Origin: Cutibacterium granulosum
Lineage (GTDB): Bacteria > Actinomycetota > Actinomycetes > Propionibacteriales > Propionibacteriaceae
Length of the DNA: 64,000 bases
Direction: 5' to 3'
NCBI RefSeq assembly: GCF_900186975.1
Contig: NZ_LT906441.1
Span: 310,001-374,000 of the forward strand
The notes under the pieces are model-generated. The model searched no databases, was not told the origin of the DNA, and was given only the letters and a program-made list of their open reading frames with translations. Position 1 is the first letter of the stretch. Each line of letters starts with the position of its first letter. The position numbers and the translations under genes were made by a program. Below are positions 9,040 through 17,258 of this stretch, piece by piece.

Positions 9040-10107
9040 TCAGAAACCGGTGGCAGGCAGGCCTTTCCCCTTGGCAACAGGCGCTGCACCTTCGCCCGCA
9101 CCAGCCTGGTCGTCGTGCGACACCTCGGCCCCGCCTCCGAACGAGGTCTTGAGGTTGAGTTCTGGAAGCTTGAAGTCTTTCTCGCGATGGGCGTTTCCAT
9201 CCAATTCCAAATGGGACTTTCCACTGAAATGAAGATGCTTCAGGGGGTGACCATCAAAAAGTGGGAGCCCCTTGAGGTGCAGACCGTCACCCCGCCCCAC
9301 GTGGGAGTCCCCGTCCAGGTGAAGGTGCCTGAGACGGAAGTCCTTCGTACGGTGCAGGCCGCGCACCGTGACACGCTTGTCGTAGTGCACCGACGTGTGG
9401 AGGGTACCGTCGCCCCGGTCCACGGCGCAGTCGCCGGTGAAGTCGATGACGAGGTCATAGTGCTTGCCGGGGGTCAGTCGGGCGAGGCTCACGTCCACCG
9501 ATCCCTTGCCGGTCTCGTTGATCCGGGCATCCCCCCAAGCCACGGCCCGGGGGTCGTGGCCCTTGTCGGGATTCGTCCCCGCCGGAACGATCTGCCAGGC
9601 CACGGAGCCGCTGAACACACGCTTGACGCTTCGGTCGCCCTTGTTGGGCGAGAGGAGGTCGTAGTTCACCTGCACGGTGAGGTTGGACCGATCCACCTTG
9701 ACGTCCCTGCCCGCCTGGAAGTCGCCGCCACCCACCGAGAGGGAGACGTTGACGTCGCCATCGGCAACCTCACCGTCCTCTGAGTCATCGGTGCCATGCC
9801 CGGCACCAGTGACGTCGTCGTTGCCGGCCGGCAGATCGGACGATGTGTTGCTGCTGGGGGGCTTGATGGTGGTGGACGATTCGCTGTAGGGGAACAGCTC
9901 GGTGGTGCGCTCGGCGCTGGGCGACTCGCCAAGCGGCAGCAACGGTGTGGTGCTCTCGGCCTCGGGCGAAGCGGACACGGATGTGGTGGTCGCGGGCTCC
10001 GGGCCCTCATCGGCGCTGGCTACGGCCGCGCACGACAGTGAACCGAGCAGGGAGAGGGACAGTGCAGTCGCCACTCCCACACTTCTGCGCGCCTTGAGCT
10101 GCTTCAT
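9040..10107 (-). CDS. Secreted His-rich protein ending in LPATGF (sorting motif without anchor)
   Basis: 355 aa. The signal peptide runs from MKQLKARRSVGVATALSLSL to a signal peptidase I-like AVASADE site. A Ser/Thr/Pro-rich linker of about 100 residues follows, then a domain (VNVSLSVGGG to DFTGDCAVDRG) with a probable beta-sandwich. Next comes a His-rich stretch with a repeated pattern (LRHLHLDGDSH, LKHLHFSGKSH). The protein ends LPATGF and then stops: the sortase motif is present, but the hydrophobic helix and basic tail needed for wall anchoring are absent. No frame just downstream supplies them. ATG 10107 has GGAAGGA upstream. The function is unknown; the His clusters suggest metal or haem binding, which is inference. 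It lies 41 nt downstream of trpB. Confidence 0.75.
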   Translation of the reverse strand: MKQLKARRSVGVATALSLSLLGSLSCAAVASADEGPEPATTTSVSASPEAESTTPLLPLGESPSAERTTELFPYSESSTTIKPPSSNTSSDLPAGNDDVTGAGHGTDDSEDGEVADGDVNVSLSVGGGDFQAGRDVKVDRSNLTVQVNYDLLSPNKGDRSVKRVFSGSVAWQIVPAGTNPDKGHDPRAVAWGDARINETGKGSVDVSLARLTPGKHYDLVIDFTGDCAVDRGDGTLHTSVHYDKRVTVRGLHRTKDFRLRHLHLDGDSHVGRGDGLHLKGLPLFDGHPLKHLHFSGKSHLELDGNAHREKDFKLPELNLKTSFGGGAEVSHDDQAGAGEGAAPVAKGKGLPATGF

Positions 10108-10148
10108 ACGAAATCCTTCCACGGGTTCAGGGGGATCGAACACCCCTG

Positions 10149-11483
10149 TCAGACATTCAAGCTCGCTGCCGGTGCGTCTGCAACTGTATCGGGCTCCCCG
10201 CCCATACCGAGCTGCTCGGCGACGTGATCCACATCCTTGTCCCCACGCCCGGAAAGATTGACCACCAGATAGGAGTCACGCGGCATCGTCGGAGCCATGG
10301 CCATCGCATGAGCAACGGCGTGTGCCGACTCCAGAGCCGGGATGATCCCCTCGGTACGGCTGAGGTGGAGGAAGGCGTCGAGCACCTGGTCGTCGGTGAT
10401 CCCCACGTACTCGACTCGCCCGACCTGGTCGAAATAGGCATGCTGCGGTCCCACGCCGGGGTAGTCCAACCCGGAGGCGATCGAGTGGACGGCGTCCGGC
10501 TCGCCCTGGTCGTCGACGAGCACCTTGGTGCGCATACCGTGCAGGACGGCGTCGGCACCCTTGGCGATGCTCATGGCGTGCTCACCGCGCTGCTGGCCGC
10601 GTCCGGCCGGCTCGACGCCAATGAGTCGCACGTCCGCGTCGTCCAGAAAGGCGGTGAAGGCACCCATGGCGTTCGAGCCGCCGCCCACACAGGCGACGAC
10701 TGCAGCCGGGAGCGCCCCGCGGGCAGCAAGCAGTTGGGCGCGCGCCTCGCGTCCGATGACCGTCTGGAAGTCGCGCACCATCGATGGGAATGGATGCGGG
10801 CCGACGACCGAGCCGATGGCGTACAGGTGGTCATCGCAGTTGCGGGCATAGACCTCGAATGCGGAGTCGACAGCCTCCTTGAGGGAGCGCCCGCCGGTCT
10901 CCACGGCGACGACCTTGGCCCCCAGCATCTTCATGCGCACGACATTGGGGTGCTGCTTGGCGACGTCGATGGCACCCATGTGAATCTCGCATTTCAGCCC
11001 GAGCAGCGCGGCTGCGGTGGCCAGTGCGACGCCGTGCTGACCCGCACCGGTCTCGGCGATGACGGTCGACTTGCCCATGCGCTTGGCGAGCAGGGCCTCT
11101 CCGAGGCAGTGGTTGATCTTGTGGGAGCCGGTGTGGTTGAGGTCCTCACGCTTGAGGACGATCCGTGCCCCACCGAGCTCCTGGGAGAGTCGGTCGGCGA
11201 AGGTGAGGGATGACGGACGTCCGACGAACTCACGCAGCAGACGCAGGTACTCGGCGTAGAACTCGGGGTCGTTGCGGGCCTCGTCATATGCCTGGGCCAC
11301 CTCGGCCATCGGCCTCTCCAGGGCAGCGGGCAGAACACTGCCGCCATAGCCACCGAAGACTCCGTCGGCGGGCAGCGTGAGGTGTGGGGTGGTGACGACG
11401 TCGCAGGCCTCGGCGATGGTGCGCGGGACGGCGTCGGTCACCGGTGCGGTGTCACAGGCATTGGCGGTGTCGATGGTGGTCAT
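10149..11483 (-). CDS. trpB: Tryptophan synthase beta chain (solitary)
   Basis: Joins indole and serine to give tryptophan with pyridoxal phosphate. The 444-aa product has the PLP lysine in [26 protein letters not shown], the phosphate loop [10 protein letters not shown] and EPAGRG, all typical of TrpB1. No trpA or other trp gene is adjacent, so it either works with a distant TrpA or scavenges indole. The N-terminal 45 residues before [10 protein letters not shown] are longer than usual. ATG 11483 has GAGGAG just upstream. A Trp-rich leader peptide and mutually exclusive hairpins precede it, so expression probably responds to charged tRNA-Trp. Confidence 0.95.
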   Translation of the reverse strand: MTTIDTANACDTAPVTDAVPRTIAEACDVVTTPHLTLPADGVFGGYGGSVLPAALERPMAEVAQAYDEARNDPEFYAEYLRLLREFVGRPSSLTFADRLSQELGGARIVLKREDLNHTGSHKINHCLGEALLAKRMGKSTVIAETGAGQHGVALATAAALLGLKCEIHMGAIDVAKQHPNVVRMKMLGAKVVAVETGGRSLKEAVDSAFEVYARNCDDHLYAIGSVVGPHPFPSMVRDFQTVIGREARAQLLAARGALPAAVVACVGGGSNAMGAFTAFLDDADVRLIGVEPAGRGQQRGEHAMSIAKGADAVLHGMRTKVLVDDQGEPDAVHSIASGLDYPGVGPQHAYFDQVGRVEYVGITDDQVLDAFLHLSRTEGIIPALESAHAVAHAMAMAPTMPRDSYLVVNLSGRGDKDVDHVAEQLGMGGEPDTVADAPAASLNV

Positions 11484-11528
11484 GGGGGTCTCCTCGGAAA
11501 ATGGGTCCGGGGGCCCGCAGACACAGGT

Positions 11529-11595
11529 CGAGCCGCCCGGAATGGGGCGGCTCGGTACTTTTCTCAGTGCACGACAAGATCCGCCCTCAGGCGGA
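11529..11595 (-). promoter_or_regulatory. trp attenuator with alternative hairpins
   Basis: On the minus strand TCCGCC-TGAG-GGCGGA (11580-11595) starts right after the Trp codons and forms hairpin 1:2. CGAGCCGCCC and GGGCGGCTCG (11529-11554) form a perfect 10-bp hairpin 3:4. GGGCGG of segment 2 can instead pair with CCGCCC of segment 3, giving the exclusive 2:3 structure. Stalling on Trp-Trp would mask segment 1 and favour 2:3. Hairpin 3:4 has no U-run, so it may act as a factor-assisted terminator. Confidence 0.7.
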
Positions 11596-11622
11596 CCACC
11601 ACTGCCGTGCATTGAACTTCAT
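11587..11622 (-). CDS. trpL: trp leader peptide (two tandem Trp codons)
   Basis: Reads [11 protein letters not shown] then stop, 11 aa, ending about 100 nt before trpB. An in-frame ATG at 11634 would add MVSA. Tandem Trp codons in a tiny reading frame ahead of a trp gene are the hallmark of ribosome-mediated attenuation: a ribosome stalls on Trp-Trp when tRNA-Trp is uncharged. No Shine-Dalgarno is seen. TATGGT lies 7 nt before ATG 11622, so the leader may be translated from a leaderless mRNA. Confidence 0.8.
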   Translation of the reverse strand: MKFNARQWWSA

Positions 11623-11634
11623 GGCTGAAACCAT

Positions 11635-11981
11635 AACCTGTGTCTGTCGAAACGGAAACCCCTGATCCACATGGTGAGACGCCTGCTCTCTCGGTCTGCA
11701 TGCTGGCTCCCCGATCCGCATCTTCTGAGGAGCTGCCTACGACGACCCGATCAGAACTCCCGAGTGCCCAGAACCACGGCTCCCGTTGCCCAGGATTGCA
11801 CAAAAACCACTCCTGCCACTGTGCCCGGGCAATTGCCTGGACGTGGCCATCCCCGGGTGCTGGCACTGGCAAACCGATGGGTACTCGATCCCCACTCGCG
11901 GCGCTACGGACCCGTTGCGTCCAGTACCGTGCGGATCCCCAGCTGCTGGCCTGCGCGGGAGGGATCCGCCTGGAACAGTGC
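11635..11981. other. Gap between trpL and the PRC-barrel gene
   Basis: No convincing gene on either strand. It should hold the trp promoter near its left end. Reading frames through it have no recognisable domain and continue antisense into the PRC-barrel gene. Confidence 0.5.
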
Positions 11982-12968
11982 TCAGCCCTTCGCCGGACCG
12001 TCGCTGTTGATCGTGATGTCCCAGTTGGAGGCGTCGCGCACATAGGCACGGTCCTCGTAGTCGACCTCGCCCCTGGAGTCATCCGGCGCATCACCGTCGT
12101 CCTCGGTCTGCTCGCCCACGGACCGTTCACCCTGATCGGCATCAGGCTCAGGTGCGTCGACGGTGTCGAGCTCATGCACCTTGCCGTCAGCGTCCTGCCA
12201 GCAGACGACCTCACGACGCACCGGCAGCTGAACTGGCACCTGCACCGTCACCATCTCGGTGACGACGTACTTGCGCAGCTGTGCCTCGGCCGGGAGCCCG
12301 AGCACCGCACGCTGCGCGGCCTCCACCGATGAATCAGCCTGGCCGTCCTGCTGCTCAGTGCTGGCGAGCTGCTCATCGTGGGATTCGGTCTCGTCCTCAT
12401 CGGTGTCCTCGGGCTCATCGTCGTCAGCAGCCCCGGACGTGGCCGACGGTACGGTACCCGGCACGACGAAATCGTACGGGGTGAACACCCGCGGCGGAAC
12501 CTCATCGGCCTCGTCCTTTGAGCTCTGCGCGGGAGGCTCCTCGTCGACGCTGTTGAAGGGCTGCTCAGCGTCCGGGCCGTCCTCGTCGTGGCCGGTCTGG
12601 TGCGCCTCACTGGACGTGTCGACCCCATTGTGTGGTTCATCGGAATCGCCCTGCAGCAGGCCGTAGTGACGCCGGATCTCCTCCTCCGACGAGGGGCTGA
12701 GGTCCTCGTCGGTGTGCGCCACCGGTGCAGCCATCATGAGCTGCCTGTCGTAGGGCATGCTCACCGTCTCCTCGACGTACCGGCCCTCGTGGGCTGGGAC
12801 GAAGTGCTGCTCACCAGACTCGTTGATGACGGTGATGAAAGTTGCCGCCCCAGTGGAGTCGCCGGCAAAAATCTGCTCGACGGTGCCCACCTTGACCCCA
12901 GCACTGTCGACAACGTCAGCATCGAACAGCTCACGGAGATTCCCCGGATCCATGGCACTGATGTCCAT
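11982..12968 (-). CDS. PRC-barrel domain protein with long acidic tail
   Basis: 328 aa. Residues about 5-85 (ELFDADVVDSAGVKVGTVEQIF to MPYDRQLMMA) form a PRC-barrel, a small beta fold found in RimM, photosynthetic reaction-centre H subunits and actinobacterial stress proteins. The rest is very rich in Glu, Asp and Ser and ends YVRDASNWDITINSD. It contains a second weak barrel-like stretch (LRKYVVTEMVTVQVPVQLPV) resembling the C-terminal repeats of such stress proteins. The second ATG (12968) is chosen because AGAGGA lies 6 nt upstream; the first ATG is too close. The function is not established, and it stands alone. Confidence 0.7.
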   Translation of the reverse strand: MDISAMDPGNLRELFDADVVDSAGVKVGTVEQIFAGDSTGAATFITVINESGEQHFVPAHEGRYVEETVSMPYDRQLMMAAPVAHTDEDLSPSSEEEIRRHYGLLQGDSDEPHNGVDTSSEAHQTGHDEDGPDAEQPFNSVDEEPPAQSSKDEADEVPPRVFTPYDFVVPGTVPSATSGAADDDEPEDTDEDETESHDEQLASTEQQDGQADSSVEAAQRAVLGLPAEAQLRKYVVTEMVTVQVPVQLPVRREVVCWQDADGKVHELDTVDAPEPDADQGERSVGEQTEDDGDAPDDSRGEVDYEDRAYVRDASNWDITINSDGPAKG

Positions 12969-12974
12969 GCGCAT

Positions 12975-13744
12975 TCCTCTCGTCGGGCCTGGTTCGGCCG
13001 CTCAACCGACAGTTTTCGTCTTCACTGTGTCACGTCAACCCCCATGACGGCGATCTAGCGCGCCGAAAAAAGTCAACATCGCTGCACAATCGTCACTCCG
13101 GTGCCCTCGCTGTCGACCTGGCGACATTTTTCGCACACCCCGGCGATGTCAGGATGGCCCGGCCCGATGCCCGGAGCTCGACTCGATACCAGGGCGGGAT
13201 TCGATACCAGGACGAGACCCAATGCCCGGAGCCCGACCTCGAGCCAAGATGAGACCCAACCGGGTGGCTGGAGGGGGCCCGACCGGGTCGCCGACTGGGG
13301 CTCGCCCCGTGATTCCTGCTGGGGCCCGCCCTGATTCTGATGAGGGTTCTGAATGAGTTCCGCCGGAAGAGGATGGGGTCTGACGGATGATGGGTTCCGA
13401 CAGGATCATCAGCACGGTGACCCGACGTCTGCCCACCTGTGAAAAATCGTCACCCCGCCCATGGGTGCCGCAAAAATGCTCACGCCAAAGCTCACGGGAG
13501 GTGACTACTCACGGAAGGGGTGCCGGATGGCCCCAACGGACGCACCTTGACCACTGATGGCCCCAACGGATACACCCTGAGCACGGATGGCCCACCGGAT
13601 GTTCCTTGAGCAGTGCTTGTCGAGAGTTCCTTCCGGCGATGGACACGCCGTCATGACAGCAGATCTCGAGCCCATTCTGAATCGTGATCCGCCGACATCC
13701 CGGCACAGATCACCCGGCAGACGTGAGTGTTGGGCAGATACCGG
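12975..13744. other. Gene-free 770-bp stretch with several repeat types
   Basis: No credible coding sequence. It holds scattered GCGACATTTTTCGC-like cores near 13063, 13120 and 13438-13485. An irregular Pro/Arg-codon-like repeat (GATGCCCGGAGC, TCGATACCAGG) lies at about 13165-13260, and a 30-bp tandem repeat lies at 13526-13614. Confidence 0.55.
13526..13614. repeat. 30-bp tandem repeat, three units
   Basis: Units begin GATGGCCCCAACGGA, GATGGCCCCAACGGA and GATGGCCCACCGGA at 13526, 13556 and 13586. Each continues into a CACCTTGA- or CACCCTGA-like stretch. The last unit is 1 nt shorter. Confidence 0.8.
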
Positions 13745-13756
13745 TAGAATGGCGAT
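13745..13756 (+). promoter_or_regulatory. -10 box of a probable leaderless promoter
   Basis: TAGAAT at 13745-13750 is followed by 6 nt (GGCGAT) and the GTG at 13757. Confidence 0.55.
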
Positions 13757-14050
13757 GTGATCTTCAAACGAGTTGGTGACAGGCGCCCCTACCCGGACCA
13801 TGGCTACACCCAGAAGCAGTGGTCCGAGATCCCGCCGGTGCAGGTGCGACTCGACCAGCTGACCACGACCAAGAGCACCTTGGACCTCGACAACCTGCTC
13901 GAGGAGGATTCCACCTTCTACGGCGATCTCTTCGCACATGTCGTCTCGTGGCGCGGTGAGCTCTACTTGGAGGATGGCCTGCACCGCGCACTGCGCGCCG
14001 CCCTGCAGCAGCGTCAGACCCTGCACGCACGCATTCTCGACCTGGACTGA
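13757..14050 (+). CDS. Small conserved actinobacterial protein (VapB-like antitoxin annotation)
   Basis: 97 aa starting MIFKRVGDRRPYPDHGYT and containing WSEIPPVQVRLDQL, DSTFYGDLFAHVV and ELYLEDGLHRALRAALQQR. Proteins of this type sit beside LytR C-terminal-domain genes in many actinobacteria and are often labelled VapB family antitoxins. No toxin gene is next to it, so that label is doubtful. The GTG start lacks a Shine-Dalgarno but has TAGAAT 6 nt upstream. The next gene begins 9 nt after its stop, so the two form an operon, which suggests a cell-envelope link. Confidence 0.7.
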   Translation: MIFKRVGDRRPYPDHGYTQKQWSEIPPVQVRLDQLTTTKSTLDLDNLLEEDSTFYGDLFAHVVSWRGELYLEDGLHRALRAALQQRQTLHARILDLD

Positions 14051-14059
14051 TCCGCGCCC

Positions 14060-14608
14060 ATGAGCTCGAGAGCCCGTCACGTCCTGCACCTGGTGGCAAC
14101 CCCCATCACATTGCTCATCCTCGTCGCCATCCTTCTGGTGGCCGCCAAACTGGGCATACGAGCACTCACCGCTCCCCCACCCAGCGCGAAGATTCCGCCG
14201 TGCGTGTCCACCGACGTCGGCGGCACCCTCAAGTCCTCCGACATCGTCGTGTCCGTGTTCAATGGAAGCCACGAACGCGGCCTGGCCGGCAAGGTGAGCA
14301 AGCAACTCACCCAGAAGGGTTTTCAGGAGGGTGAGGTCAGCAACACCGACGAGCGCATCAAGCAGACGATCATCGTCGGGCACTCCAAGGACGATCCACA
14401 GGTGAAGCTCATCGCGGCGTTCTTCCCCAAGGCGATGTTCCGCGCCGATCCTGATCGCCCCGACCATGCCGTGCGAGTCCTCGTCGGCAGCGAATTCGGC
14501 GGATTCAACGCCAAGGCAGCCACCTCGATCCCGGTGAGCGGCCCAGTATGCCTGCCTCCAGCCGAGGGCCTCGCCTCACCCAGCGCCACTCCTTCCGAGG
14601 AAGGCTGA
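14060..14608 (+). CDS. LytR C-terminal domain membrane protein
   Basis: 182 aa with one N-terminal transmembrane helix (VATPITLLILVAILLVAAKL), then an extracytoplasmic LytR_C-type domain. IVVSVFNGSHERGLAGKVSKQL near residues 62-83 is the signature strand-helix. Such domains accompany LCP cell-wall glycopolymer transferases, but the catalytic LCP domain is missing here. An LCP enzyme occurs at 30.6 kb and could be a partner. Cotranscribed with the preceding small protein. Confidence 0.8.
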   Translation: MSSRARHVLHLVATPITLLILVAILLVAAKLGIRALTAPPPSAKIPPCVSTDVGGTLKSSDIVVSVFNGSHERGLAGKVSKQLTQKGFQEGEVSNTDERIKQTIIVGHSKDDPQVKLIAAFFPKAMFRADPDRPDHAVRVLVGSEFGGFNAKAATSIPVSGPVCLPPAEGLASPSATPSEEG

Positions 14609-15040
14609 ACGAGCCTCCCATCCCGCACCCAGCTTGATCCTGCACAGCTCACGGGGAGCTTGCCGCCGCCGATCGCCCCCACATCTCCTTGGTTCAACTC
14701 ACACTTCTGCCACACGAGACCAGACACGTTCGGTGCCAACCGGCGCGACCGATTTGGGCTGGCCCATGACCAGGGTGTGAGGCACAAATCCCCATACATG
14801 GCCGTCCCGGCGGCAAGAGGATCAGGAGATCTTTCGGGCTTTCGCGGTGGAAAGGCCGAGGGGCGGTCAGTGCGGAGCTGAGGGATGGTCCGCGAGACCC
14901 CAGCAGTACGCAGCCAAGGAACGATCCGCAAGACCTGAACAGCGCGGAGCCGAGGGGATCACATGGCACACGGTTGGTACGGGGGCTGAGCCGTTCACCT
15001 GTTCGAGCGGCCCGCCCCGGTCTGTCAGCCCCCAGGTCCG
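14609..15040. other. Convergent gap with 36-bp repeat
   Basis: No gene recognised. Its main feature is the 36-bp tandem repeat at 14869-14960. It separates the LytR_C gene from the end of the oppositely oriented antiporter gene. Confidence 0.5.
14869..14960. repeat. 36-bp tandem repeat, 2.5 units
   Basis: Units start at 14869 (AGTGCGGAGCTGAGGGATGG), 14905 (AGTACGCAGCCAAGGAACGA) and 14941 (AGCGCGGAGCCGAGGGGATC). Each full unit continues TCCGCRAGACC. Divergence is about a fifth to a quarter of positions. Confidence 0.8.
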
Positions 15041-16594
15041 TCAGCTCTGGTCTGTCTGCCCCCGGTGTCCTGAATCACGTGGGGTTTGACTGCCCTGATC
15101 ACCCGACCCCCTGAGGCACCGAGCGGACCGGCCATCGTGGCCAATCTCCGTGAGTTGCTCGGCGACCGCATGGCGCTGTGCCGACGGGGTGACGATGAGC
15201 AGCTCGTCGTTGGCGAGAAGACACGTGTCCGCCCCAGGGGCGAAGGACTGCTCACCCCGAATGATGAGTGAGACGATGGTGTTGGCCGGGAGCTGCAACT
15301 CACCAACCGTGGTTCCAGACAGCTGCGACCCGATCGGCACGTTGACCTGGATGAGTTCGGCGTCGACATCTCCCAGTGGCGCCACCTCGATGTCGACGTC
15401 CTTGACGGCCGAGGCGTCGACCAGTCCGAGCAGTGCTCCCACCGTCGGCAGGGTCGGCCCTTGGGCAAGGACGCACACGACGACGAGCACCAGTACTGCG
15501 TCGAAGATGCGGTCGGCACCGACGAGGTCGTCCGAGATGGGAATCGTCGCCAGAATGATCGGCACCGCCCCGCGAAGACCGGCCCACGACAGGAACACCT
15601 GGTGCCGCCACGGAGTACGGAACCAGACCGTGCTCACGAACACCGCCAGCGGGCGTGCCACGAGGGTGAGGAACAGACCGATGACCACTCCCTGCAGCAC
15701 CGGCACCCAAGTCAGCCGGTCCGGGTTGGCCAGCAGCCCCAGCATGACGAACAGGCCGATCTGGCAGATCCATCCCACACCTTCGGCGAACAACTCGGTG
15801 GCATGTTGGTAGGGCAGATCGGAGTTGCCGATGACGACGGCAGCAACGTAGACGGCTGCGAACCCCGAGACGTGTGCCAACACCGCCAGCCCGTAGGCGA
15901 GCGACGCCCAACACATCGCCACCACTCCGTACAGGCTTGAAGAGGGAAGTTTCACGCGACGAGTGACATGCGACCCGAGCCATCCGACGAGCAGACCCAC
16001 GAGAACACCCGCCGCCAGTTGGACGGCGATCGAGACGATGAGCCCCCAGACTCCTCCGGGAAGAGGGTCGCCGGTCGCCATGGCCGACAATGCGACGACG
16101 ACGAGCACCGTCGGGGCATCGTTGAGCCCCGACTCGGCCTCCAGGATCGACTTCAGACGGGAGGGAAGCGACACCCCACGCAGGATCGAGAAGACGGCAG
16201 CCGAATCGGTGGGGGCGGTCACGGCACCCAACAGGGCGGCAACCGTCCAGTCGATGGAGAAGGCGCAGTGGCAGAACACTGCCATGACCTCGATGGAGGT
16301 TGCCGAGCCAACCGTGGCCAGGAGCCCGGCCGGGGCCAAGGCCGGCCTGATCTCATGCCACCTGGCCGAGAGCCCACCCTCGGCCAGGATGAGCGCCAAC
16401 GCGGCCAGCCCCAGGCCACGAGCAAGCTCCGGATCGTTGAACTGCACCCCGAACCCTGCTGGCCCCAGCACCATGCCGATGAGCAGGAAGAGCAGCAGCG
16501 CCGGCAGCCCGAGACGACTCCCGATCCGAACCGCCAGGGCAGCGAACAGGATGATGACCGCGGTGAGCAGCAGGGCAAGGTCGAACACGGTCAT
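15041..16594 (-). CDS. CPA1-type K+(Na+)/H+ antiporter with C-terminal TrkA-C domain
   Basis: 517 aa. About twelve membrane helices begin at MTVFDLALLLTAVIILFAAL. The carrier signatures are GAVTAPTDSAAVFSIL and ESGLNDAPTVLVVVAL, with the acidic residues of the ion site. The last 110 residues (DVDIEVAPLGDVDAELIQV to DELLIVTPSAQRHAVAEQL) match a TrkA-C/RCK regulatory domain, as in CvrA/NhaP2 K+/H+ antiporters. The likely role is potassium or pH homeostasis at the membrane. ATG 16594 has GACAAT 6 nt upstream, the leaderless pattern; an in-frame ATG at 16612 is possible. Confidence 0.85.
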   Translation of the reverse strand: MTVFDLALLLTAVIILFAALAVRIGSRLGLPALLLFLLIGMVLGPAGFGVQFNDPELARGLGLAALALILAEGGLSARWHEIRPALAPAGLLATVGSATSIEVMAVFCHCAFSIDWTVAALLGAVTAPTDSAAVFSILRGVSLPSRLKSILEAESGLNDAPTVLVVVALSAMATGDPLPGGVWGLIVSIAVQLAAGVLVGLLVGWLGSHVTRRVKLPSSSLYGVVAMCWASLAYGLAVLAHVSGFAAVYVAAVVIGNSDLPYQHATELFAEGVGWICQIGLFVMLGLLANPDRLTWVPVLQGVVIGLFLTLVARPLAVFVSTVWFRTPWRHQVFLSWAGLRGAVPIILATIPISDDLVGADRIFDAVLVLVVVCVLAQGPTLPTVGALLGLVDASAVKDVDIEVAPLGDVDAELIQVNVPIGSQLSGTTVGELQLPANTIVSLIIRGEQSFAPGADTCLLANDELLIVTPSAQRHAVAEQLTEIGHDGRSARCLRGSGDQGSQTPRDSGHRGQTDQS

Positions 16595-16740
16595 GGAGGT
16601 ATTGTCCCCCATCCCGCGCCTCGAGCACGAGTCGCAGAAGCTGATTTCGCCATGAGGTGCCCACGACGCGAGTCGAGCGGGCATGGAACCGTCACGTGGG
16701 ACGTCTGCGCCGCCAATCACTGACTATCACTGACGCGGGG

Positions 16741-16794
16741 GAAACCTGGAGCAGCTGGACAGGCACGGGAACCTGGAACCGCTGAGCAAGCACA
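16741..16794. repeat. 27-bp direct repeat, two units
   Basis: GAAACCTGGAGCAGCTG at 16741 and GGAACCTGGAACCGCTG at 16768 begin two related units ending in CAAGCAC/CAGGCAC. They lie in the gene-free 16620-17086 stretch, which shows no other feature except the 32-bp repeat next to the tRNA. Confidence 0.6.
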
Positions 16795-17032
16795 GATCTC
16801 TCTCCCCCCCGCCCCTCTGGGCGCAGTGATCGCCACCTGGGATGTTGTCGAGGCGAGCAGCCGTCCGTGATTCTCATCACTCCCCCGGAATGTCCACATA
16901 CCGTGGCCCCACATGTGTGATCCGCGTCTCGGCAGCCCATGCCCGTCATCCACATGCATGCCCTATCGATGTGTGGAGCTGCGGCGGCTCGGCACATCAT
17001 GCTTCCCAGAAGGCCGTCGCCGCGCCAGGAGT

Positions 17033-17096
17033 TCCGAGCAAGGCCCCGGGCGACAAATTCCGGATCCGAGCAGGGCCCCCGACGACAAAGCCCCGG
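17033..17096. repeat. 32-bp direct repeat, two units
   Basis: TCCGAGCAAGGCCCCGGGCG at 17033 and TCCGAGCAGGGCCCCCGACG at 17065 begin 32-bp units that continue ACAAA. The second runs into the terminator arm of tRNA-Ser. Confidence 0.65.
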
Positions 17097-17123
17097 AGTC
17101 CTGATCTCTCAGGGCTCCGGGGC
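17087..17123 (-). terminator. Terminator of tRNA-Ser(CGA)
   Basis: GCCCCGGAG and CTCCGGGGC (9 bp) enclose a 16-nt loop; on the minus strand the hairpin is followed by TTTGTCG. It begins 8 nt after the tRNA 3' end. Confidence 0.75.
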
Positions 17124-17130
17124 CATCTGG

Positions 17131-17215
17131 CGGTGACGGAGGGATTTGAACCCTCGGTAGCTCTCGCTACACCCGCTTTCGAGGCGGGCACTTTCGGCCG
17201 CTCAGACACGTCACC
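17131..17215 (-). tRNA. tRNA-Ser (anticodon CGA)
   Basis: 85 nt. The acceptor stem GGTGACG/CGTCACC with discriminator G closes the cloverleaf. The anticodon stem CCCGC/GCGGG holds loop CTCGAAA. A long class II variable arm (TAGCGAGAGCTA) and the T arm GAGGGTTCAAATCCCTC are present. CCA is not encoded. Confidence 0.97.
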
Positions 17216-17258
17216 GCTGGTTATTTTAGCGGAACGTCACCCGTTGTTGGCAAATCAG

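Noticed and set aside
10149-11483. TrpB2-type or other PLP lyase instead of TrpB1
   Set aside because: [24 protein letters not shown] and [10 protein letters not shown] are TrpB1 signatures, and the Trp leader peptide upstream supports it.
13757-14050. Antitoxin of a VapBC module
   Set aside because: No PIN-domain toxin on either side; the neighbour is a LytR_C envelope protein, so the name is probably an annotation habit.
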